DNA from: Cycas panzhihuaensis
Lineage: Eukaryota; Cycadophyta
DNA: 64,000 nucleotides
Assembly: GCA_023213395.1 (NCBI GenBank)
Contig: CM041465.1
Location: 148,435,741 to 148,499,740 of the forward strand
Reading direction: 5' to 3'
Shown: positions 21,505-33,450 of the stretch, piece after piece
How the letters are laid out: the number at the start of each line of letters is the position of its first letter
Position numbering within the stretch: the first letter of the stretch is position 1
Position numbers and translations under genes: made by a program
The notes under the pieces: model-generated
The model's input: only the letters and a program-made list of their open reading frames with translations
Database searches by the model: none
Told to the model about the DNA's origin: nothing

Positions 21505-23322
21505 TGGTTGGATTTTAGTTTCAGATTTGGAAGTTAGGTTTTTAGAGCCTTCCTTTGTTGATGACCTTTATAGTACGCAGGCAATCCAAAGTTCTTGGGC
21601 TCATTTTTTAGTGATTAAAAGTCTCAAAATTTCCTTTTTTTTTTTTAGTTTAATACTTGAAAAAATTAAATATATATATTTTTTCTAAGATTATTCTAAT
21701 GTGTAGGAGGAAAAGAGAAAACTTTTTATGTTTTCTGTTTTGTTGTGCAGATCTAGTTTGTGTGTTGTAGGCATTGCAGGGAAGAAAAAATTGACTGTTT
21801 GCTCTCTTTTGGAGAGAAAACAATCTTGCACCCAGTTTGCACTCTATTAGGCACTTGATCTATTGTCCAAACTATAGTTGGGCACTCATCTTAGTAGATT
21901 GGCACTTAGTTTCTATTAAGCACTTGTTTTGCAATGAAAAACCCCAATTAGGCGCCCCTCTCAAAGAGAGATCACTGAGAAAACATGCAAATCACGTGCT
22001 AACTGCCATAGACTCATTTGACATCATCAAACAACATTTGCAAATGAATTCTGAGGAGGTAGTCCTCTCAAATTTGTCTTAGCCTATCTTCTTCCTTCCA
22101 TGGTTGTGTGCCTAAGTTTTTCTTCATTTGATTCAAAAATCATCAAATCTCAGTGAAAATTTGCCATTTGACTTTCAGATCCCTTCATCCCACTCATATG
22201 AAGAGGCTTGAATTGATTGTAGGTGAAATCAAACTCTAGTTTTTGAGTTTCGATTAAAAATAACAAATTTTGGTCATGCGCTAGTCGCACACGAGAAAAT
22301 TATTATTTTTTGATATTAGGCTTATAACTTTATGTTATATGTTATATGATTTAGAATATTCCTTGGAATATTCTAAATCATATAAAAGTTATTTTTTAAA
22401 AGTTAACTTTTCAAGTGATTTTTAATCATTATTTTATTTTTTTAAAAGCAAAAAATCACTTTTTTGTAAACTATGATGATTTTTAGCACTTAAATTTTTT
22501 TTTTACAAGCTTTTTCTTGATCATTACACTATTTTAAAGCAATTTACATTACTTTTTGAAGCTTCCCTATGAGGTGTCCTAGTGCATTAAATCGGGCTAA
22601 ATAGCGCCCTAATACTAATAAAAATCAACTTTTTAGTGTGTTATAGGACCATTGAAGGTCCTAAGGTGTCTTCATGTGCTTATTTTTCGCATAAATATGC
22701 TTAGTGCTTTTCAAAGTACTCTACTTTATGCACTAAGGAAGGAAGCTTACAAAGCACTACATATAAGCAAGCAAGATTTTTCATTTTCAGCATTATACTT
22801 GACAGCACTTGAGCTTCATACAAGCATTAAAAGTTACTTGAAGAAATCAATTAACTTCATTTGGCATTCACAACACTTCATTTCACTTGAAATTGATTAA
22901 AATTTTTATGTTGGGAGGCTCGAAAAAGATTCTAAACCTTGTCTCAAGTCTTAATATTGGTGCATTCCCTAGGGGACCAATTGACTGTACGACTAGTGCA
23001 CAACAATTAAGACTAAATTTGTGGGAAAAAGATTCAAAAAGGGTGTTATTGGAATAGTGAATTGTAAGGAAAGTATGGTACAACTGTGCAAATCAACCTT
23101 ACCTGCTTGTTCTAAAAATTATTTTTGTCCAATTGTTGGTTCTATTTTATAAATCAGGGTTGGACCATTCAAAAAGCCTAGCCCTCCACTTTCTTTGCAC
23201 TCTTTCAATTGTTGGATCTCTTTGTAGATTAGGGTTGTTGGTGTACTTACAAATGTAACTTAAATGACAAAAGCTTGAGAGTTCCAAATCAATCTTTTAG
23301 TTACAAGAACTTTAATTTAAAC
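21505..23322 (+). other. Copia-C untranslated leader
   Basis: 1.8 kb between primer-binding site and gag. It contains a perfect 21-bp inverted repeat (22342-22385), poly(T) runs and only short noise frames (81-82 codons at 21837 and 22652) without motifs. Long leaders also occur in copia-A of this window. Confidence 0.6.
22342..22385. repeat. Perfect 21-bp inverted repeat with 2-base loop
   Basis: ttatatgatttagaatattcc is followed by tt and then its exact reverse complement. As DNA it could extrude a cruciform; as RNA it would form a 21-bp hairpin with an impossibly tight loop, so a few pairs near the loop would open. It lies in the copia-C leader. Confidence 0.95.
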
Positions 23323-24290
23323 ATGGTGGCTATCTGAGAACTTAATGCAAGTTCCATTAAACTTAACCGACTAGAAAATTTTTAGGATTGGAAAAAACAA
23401 GCAAAGAACTTGTTAATTATGAATGAATTGTGGAGCTATGTATATGGGGAATTTCCAAAACCAATTCCAACTCTAGATCCTGCTAATGCAAATGTAATGA
23501 TACCTGCTAATCTTGCTTTTGTTGCTGCTTGAGAATATAAGGATGAAATAGCATTAACTTTCTTATATATGGTAATTCATAACACTATTGATTAGAGTAT
23601 TGCTAAAGCTTCCACTTCCAAATAAGCATGGGACATTTTATTGTCATTGTATGAAGGGTGAGATGATGCTCGCATAGTCATGTCTAAAGCAAAGCTATTT
23701 TGTATTAAGTTTGTTGAGCCTATGATGACTTTTTTATCTAATGTAAAATAGATTAACAATCAATTAACAACTTTAGGCAAACCTGCTTGAAATGAAGACC
23801 TTATAATTGCCATTATTCATGCATTGCCAAGGGAGTATAATGGTTTCATTTCCTCAATCACATGAGGAGGCAATTTGGGCACAATGACTTTTAATTAGCT
23901 AGAAAATCTCTTGTTACAAGAAGAGCAAATCTACTCTTGTGAGGATGAAGGGACAACATCAAGAGCATTCAGTACAAAGCATAAAGGCAAACAACCTATG
24001 GCCCCTAAGCAAAACTTTTAGAAACAGTTTGGGAACCTTAACATAAATGCTTCAAAATCAAAATCAGTTGTATATAATTATTGTGGCAAGGTTGGTCACA
24101 TTCAGCCTGAATGTAGAAAGAGGCAACATGACATGCAACAACAACAATAGTGACCACAAAGGCCAAATCGAGGTGCATTTCAAGGAGGTTGTTGTAGAAG
24201 CCAAAGTGGGGCATATAGAAGTGCCTATCAAAGGCACAACAATCAATTTAATGATGAAAGGTTGTTTTGTGCATATGACAACAATAGCAA
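23323..24290 (+). pseudogene. Copia-C gag, decayed
   Basis: Start chosen at ATG 23323, shortly before the LENF.DWKKQAKNLL block of the copia capsid. WDILLSLYEG and LIIAIIHALPREYNGFIS follow. The zinc knuckle is at about 24070-24114 (YNYCGKVGHIQPEC), and the Cys expected first is Tyr, a G-to-A change. A Gln/Asn-rich tail follows. About ten stops interrupt the frame (for example TGA at 23530, TAG near 23595), but much of gag stays in one frame. Confidence 0.8.
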
Positions 24291-25534
24291 CAACAACACA
24301 TGGATTGTCGACTTAGGCGCATCATGTCACATGACAAGTGATGTTGATTTATTGGATGATATTGAAGAGAGCAAGGGACAAACTGTTATTTTTGGTAACA
24401 ATGAAACTGTTCAAATTTTTAGTGTTGGAAAAATTGCTTCATTCAACACTTCACAAAACCTTCCTCAGTCATATCCTAGTGGCAATGTCTCTATAATTCC
24501 AACCATGACTAGAAATCTTTGTTAGCCAACTTGATAAGCAACAAATAAGTATATTATTTAAAAATGGGAAATGTACTAGAAGTGATAGAAAAGATCAAGT
24601 GATTGCTATTGGTTATGAGAACCATGAGATTTACAAATTAGATGCAACATTTAGAAAATCACGTCTACATCACTCAACCATTGACTAAGGGAAAACTATG
24701 GCATAATAGACTAGGTCACTTGAACCTAGACAACATCAAGTCGATGGTTAGAAAGAGCATGGTGTTTGGCTTACCTAAGATTTCATTAGGTAAGTGCCTA
24801 TGTGAGGCATGTATTATGGAGAAACAACATAAAGAACCTTTCAAAAAAGGTCAAGCATGGAGGGCCAAATAATTATTGCAGCTGGTACAAATTGATATTT
24901 GTAGACCCGTGTCCACATAATCTCTTAGTGGAACATCATTTTTCATCACTTTCATAGATGACTTCTCTCATACAGTTTGGGTATATTGTATAAAGCATAA
25001 ATTTGAAGCATTTTCTATGTGCAAAGAATTTGAACTTGTTATAGAGGAGGAGTCAGATCTGTAAATCAAAATCTTGTAATTTGACAACAGAGGTGAATTC
25101 ACTTCAAAGGAATTCAACTAGTATTGCATTGACAATGGCATCAAGTGTCAACTTACTACTCCATGCACACATATCAAAATGGGGTAGTAGAGAGGATGAA
25201 CATAACTTTTGTAAGCAAAGCGAAGGCGATGATGCATGCTAAAGTGTCACCTAGTCATATTGGGTAGAGGCACTTCACACAACCGCCTATGTCACAAATA
25301 GGAGCTCTACAACTGTGGTATGGGATATGACACCAGAAGAGGCTTGGATTGGCAGAAAGCCAACTATCAACCATTTACGCACCTTTGGGTGCACAACCTA
25401 CATTAACATTCCTTGACAACAAAGACAAAAACTTTATGACAAAAGTTTAAAGTGCATCTTTATTGGCTATGCAACATGAAGCAAAGCTTATCGGGTTTAT
25501 GACCCCATTGGCAAAAAAACTCATGCAACTAGAG
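24291..25534 (+). pseudogene. Copia-C protease and integrase, decayed
   Basis: Protease: TWIVDLGASCHMTSDVDLLD from about 24298, with Leu replacing Ser in the DSG catalytic triad. Pre-integrase: LWHNRLGHLNLDNIKSM at about 24690-24740 and a C..C.MEKQH zinc segment ending near 24840. Integrase: LVQIDICRPVS with its first Asp (24890), FIDDFSHTVWVY (24950), and 'FDNRGEFTSKEFN' in place of the usual SDNGGE. The third catalytic region near 25190 is broken by TAG and TGA. The frame breaks several times. The integrase C-terminal region ends at the inserted gypsy fragment. Confidence 0.78.
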
Positions 25535-26165
25535 ATCAGGTCCTCATAGGACCAAGCAAAAATGTCCTTGTATTCAATGAATAGTGTAGTTGCCTAAGTT
25601 ACAGTTTCAACATCTCAATGATCACCCACGGTGAGATATTGAGGCTCCCCATCTGTCCCAATATTCACCTTCTACACCTTTAGTTGCTTTACTTGGATAG
25701 ATTTCCCATCATGTGGCATTTCATAGGTAGGTGTTTTGTCAATTACCCTTTCACCATACTCTATTGCAAAGTAAGCTTCAGGAAAACTTTTAAATTGCTA
25801 TTGGTTGTCCTCTACTGAGGGAGGTTTTGGCTCTAGACGCTACCAAAATCTGACTACACCATTTTTTCTTTCAAGGCCAATAGGGCAAGTTGCATGTTGA
25901 CTTCATCTCTACTTGCAATTGTGTAGTCTAGGCTATTTCGTTAATAACTGTCACATTTGTAAACAAAAGTAAGGTGGCAGATTTTATATGTGGCCAATAA
26001 GAGTCAACACAAATACATTGGTATGCTTTGTCAAAATTAGAATGACCACCTAGAGGAATTGAGTGATACTTGGGATGAATGACTCCTCTTACTTCCACCT
26101 TTCCTAGATTACCATTGGAGGCCCCATCAAGGTATAGATGGAAAAATCCTTTTGAAATCAATGGT
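25535..26165 (-). pseudogene. Minus-strand gypsy fragment with RNase H-like piece
   Basis: Read on the minus strand, 26161-25928 starts with FFHLYLDGASNGNLGKVEVR, an RNase H-like opening. Farther on, 25800-25535 reads FPEAYFAIEYGERVIDKTP, then VNIGTDGEPQYLTVGDH, then EYKDIFAWSYEDL. The last motif is the conserved start of reverse transcriptase in non-chromovirus plant gypsy elements. In a normal gypsy, RNase H comes after that motif, so the order here is rearranged, or the first piece has another origin. The fragment interrupts copia-C between integrase and reverse transcriptase. No target duplication was found. Confidence 0.55.
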
Positions 26166-26244
26166 GGTGAGGGGTGTTACTTTTCTTTCTTGAAGAAACT
26201 CAAAAAATGATTGGAATGGAAAGAAGTTACATGAAGGCTCTCTC

Positions 26245-27640
26245 ATGAGGAAAAAATCTACTAATATCTTGGATATCTTTGCTGAAGATAATGAGGAGAT
26301 TGATAATGCTTCTATCCATATCCCCTTTGATGAAGGCAAAGCGATTGTTGAGGATTTCCTTTCCTCACAATGGTCAACACCATGCACATCATCAACACCT
26401 ATATCTCCTTCTTCGTCTGTATCAACTCCATCTACTTCATTAGCTTGTCCACTTGATCTGGGAAGTCTATTTGACATTGAACAACCTTTATAGGCTCAGG
26501 ACATTGAGGTGACCATTACAATGATGAAGAAATTAACTAAATGGTACTTGTAGACAATACAAGGTGCACATACTATTGAAGGGAAATGCTCATCCAAGAT
26601 GCGGCAACAAAATGCTAATTATGCACTTATGACTGAAGTGCTAACAATTGATGAGCCTTCCACGTTTGAGGAGGCATCTAAAGACAAAAGGTGGAATGTT
26701 GCTGTGGATGAAGAAATCCATTCTATTGAAAAGAATGGAACTTGGGATTTCGTTGAATTGCCTGAAAGCAAATAGGCAATAAGTTGCAAATGTATCTCCA
26801 AAAGCAAATTCCGATTTGATGGTTCAATCAAGTGACACAAGGCTTGACTGGTGGCTAAAGGTTTTAAATGAAAAGAAGGAATTAACTAAATGAAACCCTT
26901 GCATTAGTTGTAAATATGAACACCATCATACTAGTAATGGCCTTAGTTGCACAATGCAAATGGCCTATTTTCCATATGGACGTGAAGAGCACCTTTCTTA
27001 ATGACAATCTTTCAGAGGAGGTATATCTAGAGCAACCTCTTGGCTATAAGGAACATGGAAAAGAGCATATGGTCTATCACTTGAAAAAGGCTTTGTATGG
27101 CTTAAAGCAGGCCCTACGTGCCTAGTATTTCAAAATTGATGACTACTTTCTAAGACATGGGTTTCATCGATCCTTATCAAATTTGAACTTGTACATACAA
27201 GTTCAGAACCAACACGTGACCTTTGTCATTTTGTATGTTGATGACTTAGTTAATACAAGAAGTGATACTGAGATGATTGAGAGTCTCCAATAGGACTTTA
27301 AGAGAAGTTTCGAGATGATAGATCTTGGACTTCTCCACTACTTTTTGGGCATGGAGGTGTGGCAGTAGCCAAGTGGCATTTTGATTTCCTAAGCCAAATA
27401 CACTTGGGATATTTTGCAGCAATTTAGAATGGAAGATTACAAACCTGTGCCTACACCTATGGAGGCAAGCATCAAACTCACACATGATGAGTATGCAAAA
27501 GCTGTGGATTCCACCCTTTATAGGCAGCTAGTGAGCAATCTCATCTACTTGACTAATACTAGACCAGATCTATCTTATGTAGTTGGAATTTGTTCATGGC
27601 ACATGTTTGAACCTAATTAGATGCATTGGAATGCAACAAA
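26245..27640 (+). pseudogene. Copia-C linker and reverse transcriptase, decayed
   Basis: The Ser/Thr/Pro-rich linker (STPCTSSTPISPSSSVSTPS at about 26380-26440) is typical of the spacer between copia integrase and reverse transcriptase. Reverse transcriptase follows: EASKDKRWNVAVDEEIHSIE (26670), MDVKSTFLNDNLSEEVYLEQ (26978), LKKALYGLKQALRA (27080) and YVDDLV at 27234-27248, so the catalytic Asp pair is intact. After FRMEDYKPVPTPMEASIKL (27420) comes TLYRQLVSNLIYL (27510). TAG and TGA codons replace Gln/Trp/Arg in several of these blocks. Confidence 0.8.
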
Positions 27641-28190
27641 ATGTATACTAAGATACTTAAAAGGCATATTATAGCATGGCATTTAGTATACACATAATGA
27701 GGACGTCACACTATAAGGGTTTTCAGACTCTGATTGGGATGGATGCCAAGATAGTTGAAGATCTACCTCAAGTTATTGTTTCAATCTTGGGTCAGCTGTT
27801 GTCTCGTGGAGTTGCAAAAAGCAACTAAATGTTACTCTCTCCTTCACAGAACCATAATACGAAGCTGCGGTCAATATAGCATGCAAGACTATATGGCTAA
27901 GTAGGATTCTTAGTGAGCTTGGACTTGAGCAAACACACCTCACCAGATTATACTATAATAACCAAATTGTACTCAAGATGACTAAGAATCTATTTTTTCA
28001 TACAAGAAGCAAGCACATCGAGGTCCATCACCAATTTATTAGAGAGCATGTGCATAATGGTGAAATCAACCTTGTCTACAGGTCTATAGATTAGCAGTTG
28101 GCAGATATCTTTATCAAATCACTTGGTAGAGAAAAACTTGAATATTCCAAAAATGGCCTTGGAGTTAGACTTAACAATATAAACATTAGT
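27641..28190 (+). pseudogene. Copia-C RNase H, decayed
   Basis: The block can be followed as a remnant of the 'W.ATK.ILRYLKGI' segment (27630), SDSDWDGCQDS (27727), SCKKQLNVTLSFTEP (27815, where copia usually has SSTEAEY) and the IRE-H-HNGEINLVYRSID end (28045-28090). TAG and TAA codons are scattered through it. It finishes about 10 bases before the polypurine tract. Confidence 0.75.
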
Positions 28191-28206
28191 GGGGGAGGGT
28201 GGGGGG
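28191..28206 (+). other. Copia-C polypurine tract
   Basis: gggggagggtgggggg just before the 3' LTR, longer and more G-rich than in the other elements of the window. Confidence 0.8.
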
Positions 28207-28208
28207 CT

Positions 28209-28686
28209 ATTAGAACCTTTATGTTCCATTGTTAAGTTGTGTATTATGTAATTTACTTTTTCACTTAATGTGTGAAGTACACACCCACACTTTTCTAGTG
28301 TTGTATTATGTTGTAACTTAAGGGTCAATGATCCTCTTGCCTTCTTTTTGCATATTTGCACATATGCATGCATGTTGGACACTTGTCTAACATGCAAGGT
28401 ATTTGTATGCATGATTGACACCTATCAATCATGCAACACACCTAAGGGGAATATTGTTACCCGTATATTGAGACCATTTTCTCATGTATGGCATAGTGAG
28501 AGTGGGATGTAATGTTATGTTATTGAGTTGAATACAATCATTCTTATTGGAGATGGGACAAATTCCTTCTCCTCCATTTCATATTGTGCTTATGTGCTTG
28601 CTCATTTCTAGCTTAGTGTTGATGCTAATCATCTTTATCTAGTCCTTCATTATCCCCTCATGATCCAACTTCATCAAATTTCATCA
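28209..28686 (+). repeat. Copia-C 3' LTR
   Basis: Matches the 5' LTR at 21041-21485. It begins TATTAGAACC (TG changed to TA) and ends ...tttcatca; the last 10 bp before the end are absent from the 5' copy. aatgg at 28687-28691 completes the target duplication. Confidence 0.87.
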
Positions 28687-28691
28687 AATGG

Positions 28692-30360
28692 TTGTTGGTA
28701 GAATATGTTATTGGCATGATGTCTTACATGAGTAATTGAACATATGCCACAATGAAGTAACATATGCTATTGGTAAGTAGAAGACAACGAACAAAGACAA
28801 GAAACATCATGACAAGAAGTTGTGAATGACTATCTAGGCACATATGATGTGGCCTTAGTGCTATTGCGATCGAACCATCATCATTATGCAACATGAGCGA
28901 GGCCCAAAGCAACTTCATTTACCTAGGATGGTTCCTTGATAACCTTGTTATGTTCCCTAGGCCCCGCTCTTGGAGGAGAGACTCTCCAACCACCTCCAAT
29001 ATTTACTTGTTGCTCTTCTTATTGCGTTTGATCATCATTATGGCAATTAGGAGAAAGCTAAAGTAACACCTGTGGCATTCCTTGATTTGTTATTTTGGGG
29101 TGTTGTAGGCACAGGCTTGGATCTTTTGTCTTGAGGATGCCTCTTACAAAATCTCATCACTTGGCTATAGCTTTCGTCGCAAGAGGATTACTCCCTCATC
29201 TAGATGGATCCCACAAACAATACAAGAGGCAAATGCCTAATATTCAATCAACTCTAGGCGGCGATCTATTTATGTTTTGAGCTTTTTGGCTTATATTTTG
29301 TCAACATTGTTCAATTAGAAAAGGTAGTAACACATAAATGGTTAGTTGTATGCATTACTACTAAGAGTTGCTAAAAATAAAGTTATTGTTATTCATCCAT
29401 TTGACAAACAAAGTCTCAATCTTGAGGACATGCTAAGTAGCATGAAAGGTCCTACACCAAGGGCCGAGGTCACCTAACGAAGTTTATCTCTAATTTCAAG
29501 GAAATAGGCTTGGCAAAGTCTTTTTTGATTTTTGAATGCCTTTCAGAAATGGGCTTCACTTAAAAAGACATAAGATGGTCGCAAATCATGTCTGGAGAAG
29601 CTTGTTGTGTTTGTGTATGTGGAAAAAAGCTAGCCATATGGGTACTTGGAATGGTTAGAAAAGCCTTAGGAACAACTGGCATGGATGGAATGAACACAAG
29701 GAATGTAAGAAACAATCAGAATGCAACCACAATCAAAAGGAATGCTCTCGCGGAATGCTAGGTATATGCATTCGGAATGCAAGAACACATGTGACAATCG
29801 TGAATTCACAAAAGGAAACACTTGCAATAGTTAAGAAGGCACTTCAAGGAATGCATGGCCAATGCCTTCTTTGGGAAAATAGGCTATAGCGAGATGATGC
29901 CATCTGTATGGACGTACAAAGATGTTAAAAGGCATGATTAACAAGTGTAATCAATTGTAATTTTCACCGAAGGTCAAAAGGTTTATGTCAAAGTTGCACC
30001 CTTTTGTACTAGGGCACCTGTATGGGTATAAATAGGGTCATTCTCACCTCGGATTCAATCTTAAAGCCATTTGAGTCAAAGCAATCCATAGCAAGCACAA
30101 TCCAAGGACGTGCATTCTATGTTTATGTAATGGAATAACAAGTTATGAGGAAAATGTTATAAAATATGCTTGGTTGTGTATATTACGTGTGTTTCCTATT
30201 GAGTAATTATTGCATATAAGTGAAGACTAACTTGTAGTGAAGACATAGAGACATTAAAAGACATGAATATGGAATGATCGAGACCAAATTGAAGGAGACG
30301 TGGCAAAAGCACAAATGGGTAGCCTTAGGAAAACTATAGTGTCGACCAATGGGGTAGCTA
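28692..30360. other. Intergenic stretch, possible old LTR with TATA box
   Basis: I see no convincing coding frame. From 29640 to 30130 the sequence repeats gaatg words (ggaatgcta, cggaatgcaag, aaggaatgcatgg) and then shows gtataaatagg at 30026-30036, a promoter arrangement common in LTRs. The gypsy protease remnant follows shortly. An LTR is plausible, but no second copy is present and the boundaries cannot be placed. Confidence 0.35.
30026..30036 (+). promoter_or_regulatory. TATA-box-like sequence
   Basis: gtataaatagg is a good plant TATA consensus inside a possible LTR. No transcript start could be assigned. Confidence 0.4.
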
Positions 30361-30642
30361 AAAAATATTCAAGTGAATGTGGCTGGTATTATTGTTCCAA
30401 TGGACTTCACAATCGTAGACACTGTTAAAGACATGGTTACCTATCCAATGCTATTAGGGAGACCTTGGCTATATCAAACCAAGTGCTTACAAAGCTGGAA
30501 AGATGTAACATTTACCCTCACAGATGGAGGAAACAAAGTTGTACTTCCTATGTTGGCGAAGGGGAAATATACAGTAGAAGTCATTCCAGATATTGCATCT
30601 AGTACGACAATTGCCACTCAAGAAACTTTTTCTATATTATAA
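30361..30642 (+). pseudogene. Gypsy aspartic-protease remnant
   Basis: An open frame of 89 codons from 30373 includes VPMDFTIVDTVKDMVTYPML, directly followed by LGRPWLYQTKC. 'MILGRPWL' is the well-known end of the retropepsin-like domain in non-chromovirus plant gypsy polyproteins. The active-site DTGA-type part upstream is missing, so this is the C-terminal half of a protease. It is not the same gypsy type as the chromovirus at 36278. Confidence 0.6.
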
Positions 30643-30740
30643 GCCTAGCATTGGTTCCTTTATTTGGGAAACTTAGTTACTAGATAAACCAACTCACTCT
30701 ATACTTGTATGAATAATTCATGCCATTTCTAGTAGTTTTC

Positions 30741-31305
30741 TTTTTTTTTGATAAGGTTTAAATAAATGGGGGTTAAAAGGGGACCCCAAACATTGTCTGC
30801 CAGTATGGCACCACAAATCAGCCGTGATAAGCCCATGGCCTAGCTAAACAAAAAGTGCCGAGCTAACCTACATTGCATCTTAACCTTCCACATCCTTTCT
30901 AGCCAGACCCACAATCTCTTCAGGAAAATCTACCTTCCAAACCTCATATCTTCTAGACTGGACACCCTAGTTAGCCAACCTATCAGCAACCTTATTTCCT
31001 TCCCTATAAGTGTGGCTCACCCGAACATTATCTTTGCTTTGAAGCACCATCTTCACATCATTGATCATAGCTCGATGTTTCCAATCCGGCTCTGCTTCCC
31101 CTATGATCAGTTTAACCACGTTCATAGAATCTCCTTCCACTATGACTCTCGAGCATCCCTCTCTGAAGACAAGGTCCACTGGTCTACGCATCGCTTCAAG
31201 CTTTGCCTTATGGTTAGTCTGGATACTATAATATTCTGCAAAGGCCCAAATAATCTTGCCCTCTTTATCTCTGCAAATACCGCTACCCCCGACCTCGCCG
31301 GGATT
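30741..31305 (-). mobile_element. LINE-C: 5'-truncated L1 fragment with RNase H end
   Basis: The fragment starts (plus-strand view) with nine T's and then gataaggtttaaataaatgg, almost identical to the LINE-B tail at 53927. The body encodes the ORF2 C-terminus. The minus-strand frame 31191-30967 reads RRPVDLVFREGCSRVIVEGD and HTYREGNKVADRLAN, the second half of an RNase H domain; LINE-B has the same protein at 57317-57060. It is cut about 560 bases from the tail and joins copia-A in a short shared ggatt at 31301-31305. Confidence 0.88.
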
Positions 31306-32560
31306 TGACTTCGGCTATAGCCTTGCCATGATTACCACCAATGGTTAGATCATCCACATATTCCACGCAAGCAACTACGAAAGTCCCTCTTCTCTTCGCA
31401 TACAGGTTCGGGTCGAGTTCTGAAATTTCAAAACCTTCAGCTTTCAACTTGGCATCCATCTTTTCATACCAAGCACATGGTGCTTGTTTCAGGCCATAGA
31501 TTGACTTCTTCAAACGCCAAACAAGATGCTCCTAGCCATCCTTAACGAATCCCAGAGGCTGCGATATGTATATCTCCTCCTTTAGATCCCCATTAAGGAA
31601 TGCAGACTTAACATCCATCTGGTGTAACTCTCAATCTAACGTAGCTGTTAAGGAAATGAGTAAGTGGATCGTTGTCATTCTGGAGACTGGTGCAAACGTC
31701 TCCTCGTAATCAATTCCTTCTTTTTGCTTGAATCCTTGCGCAACAAGTCTGGCCTTGTACTTGTCCACCTCTCCATCAGAGCGGAACTTTGTCTTATAGA
31801 CCCACTTGCATCCTACAAGGTTCTTCAACAGAGGGAGTGGAACCAAATCCGACGTATCGTTCTTGATCAGAGAACTATACTCTTCCTCCATTGCAGCTCT
31901 CCATCGTGGATCTCCTTTTGCTTCAACAAACGAATCAGGATCATTGGAGTCATTGGTGTCTACCAGCAGAGTTCGACTGGCATGCTGACTTCTAGTTTGT
32001 CTATCATCAGTTAGGGTTTGCATCGCCACACCGGAATCTTCAATAGTTTTCCTTGCCCATAAAGGCATAGAAGGACTTGTTGCTGGAGGTGCTTCTTCTT
32101 GCGGTGGTTCCTCACTATTACTCATCCCACTCGATCCTGCTTCTGCAGGTGCTAGAACGACTAGCTCATCGTCCTCTTCACTTGAAGAATCTGGGAATGG
32201 GAGAAGGGGAGGGTAAAAAGGTTCCTCTGATGCCTTTTCAGCATGATACGTCGATGACTCATCAAATTTAACATCTTGACTGACCACAATCTTTTCCCTC
32301 TGTGGATCCCATAGTCTGTAGGCTTTGTTCTCCGTGCAATACCCCATGAATATGCACTTTAGACTTTTCCGACCCAACTTCTTGGGGGTATCGTCTGGGA
32401 TGTGGGCATATGCAATACACCCAAACGTTCTTAAATGGTTAATGGCAGGCTTCCGATCGGTCCATTTCTTTTCGGGGGTCATGTTGCGAACTGCCTGAAT
32501 GGGTACCCTGTTCAAAATATAAATAGAAGTCGCCACAACTTCTACCCAAAACTTCGATGG
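31301..32560 (-). pseudogene. Copia-A(-) integrase end and reverse transcriptase, truncated
   Basis: The 301-codon open piece (32536-31631) includes the integrase end ([17 protein letters not shown]), an acidic linker ([16 protein letters not shown]) and the reverse transcriptase start ([57 protein letters not shown]). A TGA where the other copy has Trp separates this from [24 protein letters not shown] then stands at about 31533-31535 (KDG-stop-EHLV), also present in the plus copy. The catalytic YVDD is intact near 31358. The sequence stops after AIAEVKS at the LINE-C junction. Confidence 0.85.
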
Positions 32561-33450
32561 CAGGTTTTTTAGTGTGCACCATACACCTTGCCATCTCCAT
32601 CATGGTATGATTCTTTCTTTCAGCAACTCCATTCTGTTATGGGGTATACGGGACTGTAAAGTTTCGCTTTATACCATGGTTGTGGCAGAACTAATTGAAT
32701 GTATGATTGTCATACTCCTTGCCATTATCACTTCGTAAAGTTTTTATTTTCTTATCACTTTCATTTTCAACCATCACTTTTCAATCACGGAAGCGATCAA
32801 ATACGTCTGACTTGTTCTTGAGAAAATAAATCCAGGCTTTCCTAGTGTAATCATCCACAAACACGTGTATATCGGGCTCCTAATATCGAAGGGTTTGGGA
32901 GTGGTCCCATAATATTTGAGTGCACAAGCTCCAGCTTCTCCTTGGCTCTCTAGGCATTATCCTGAGCAAAAGGATAGCGGTGATGCTTGCCATACATGCA
33001 CCCTTTGTATACGCCGTTTGAGCAGGAAACCGATGATAGTCCTTCCACCATCTTCAACCTCTTCAGTAGTGCAATACTTCTATAATTAAGGTGCCCAAGG
33101 CGATTGTGCCACAATTTACTTTTGTCATCTGCACTAGCAACAAAGACATAGGGCTTCTTATGAGATTGAAATTTCTCAAACACCCAGAAGTTGTCCCTGA
33201 CTTTCCCGGTAGCTACGACAACAAAGTTCTGTTTTGGGTCATTTATCAGGCACTTATCATTATAGAGCTCCACTTTCATACCTTGTTTGTAGATCTCTTG
33301 AGTAGACAGAAGGTTCAACTGCACCTTGGGTACATAATATACCCCGGAAAACTTGCCTCCTGCAATGGAAACTTCACCAATACCATCTACCGGCAACACG
33401 CGAGCATCTCCAAGAACGATCTCAGCACCACTTTGATTTGCTTTCAACGT
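32561..33450 (-). pseudogene. Copia-A(-) protease end, pre-integrase and integrase
   Basis: Protease DSGA is at about 33486-33495 (WVLDSGAQKHISYQ). KLWHNRLGHLNYRSIALLKR (33120-33060) and a CMYGKHHRYPFA end at about 32990 mark the pre-integrase domain. A TAG at about 32947 replaces the Trp of AWRAKEK. Integrase begins HSNIMGPL at about 32920, where copia integrases have HSD or HTD: the first catalytic Asp is Asn. SDNGKEYDN and GVAERKNH-type blocks (32730-32600) keep the other catalytic residues, with further stops and shifts. Confidence 0.83.

Larger units (their letters stand above)
21041..28686 (+). mobile_element. Copia-C: complete but decayed Ty1/copia element
   Basis: This is a 7.65-kb plus-strand element with both LTRs, a primer-binding site, a long leader, gag, protease, integrase, reverse transcriptase, RNase H, a polypurine tract and a matching 5-bp target duplication (AATGG). 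The domain order is that of Ty1/copia. It is full of in-frame stops, carries a minus-strand gypsy piece between integrase and reverse transcriptase, and its 3' LTR begins TA instead of TG. It is an old, inactive copy. Confidence 0.9.

Noticed and set aside
28724-29280. Short frames on both strands considered as small genes
   Set aside because: All are under 65 codons, lack motifs and sit between a retroelement LTR and an old LTR-like region.
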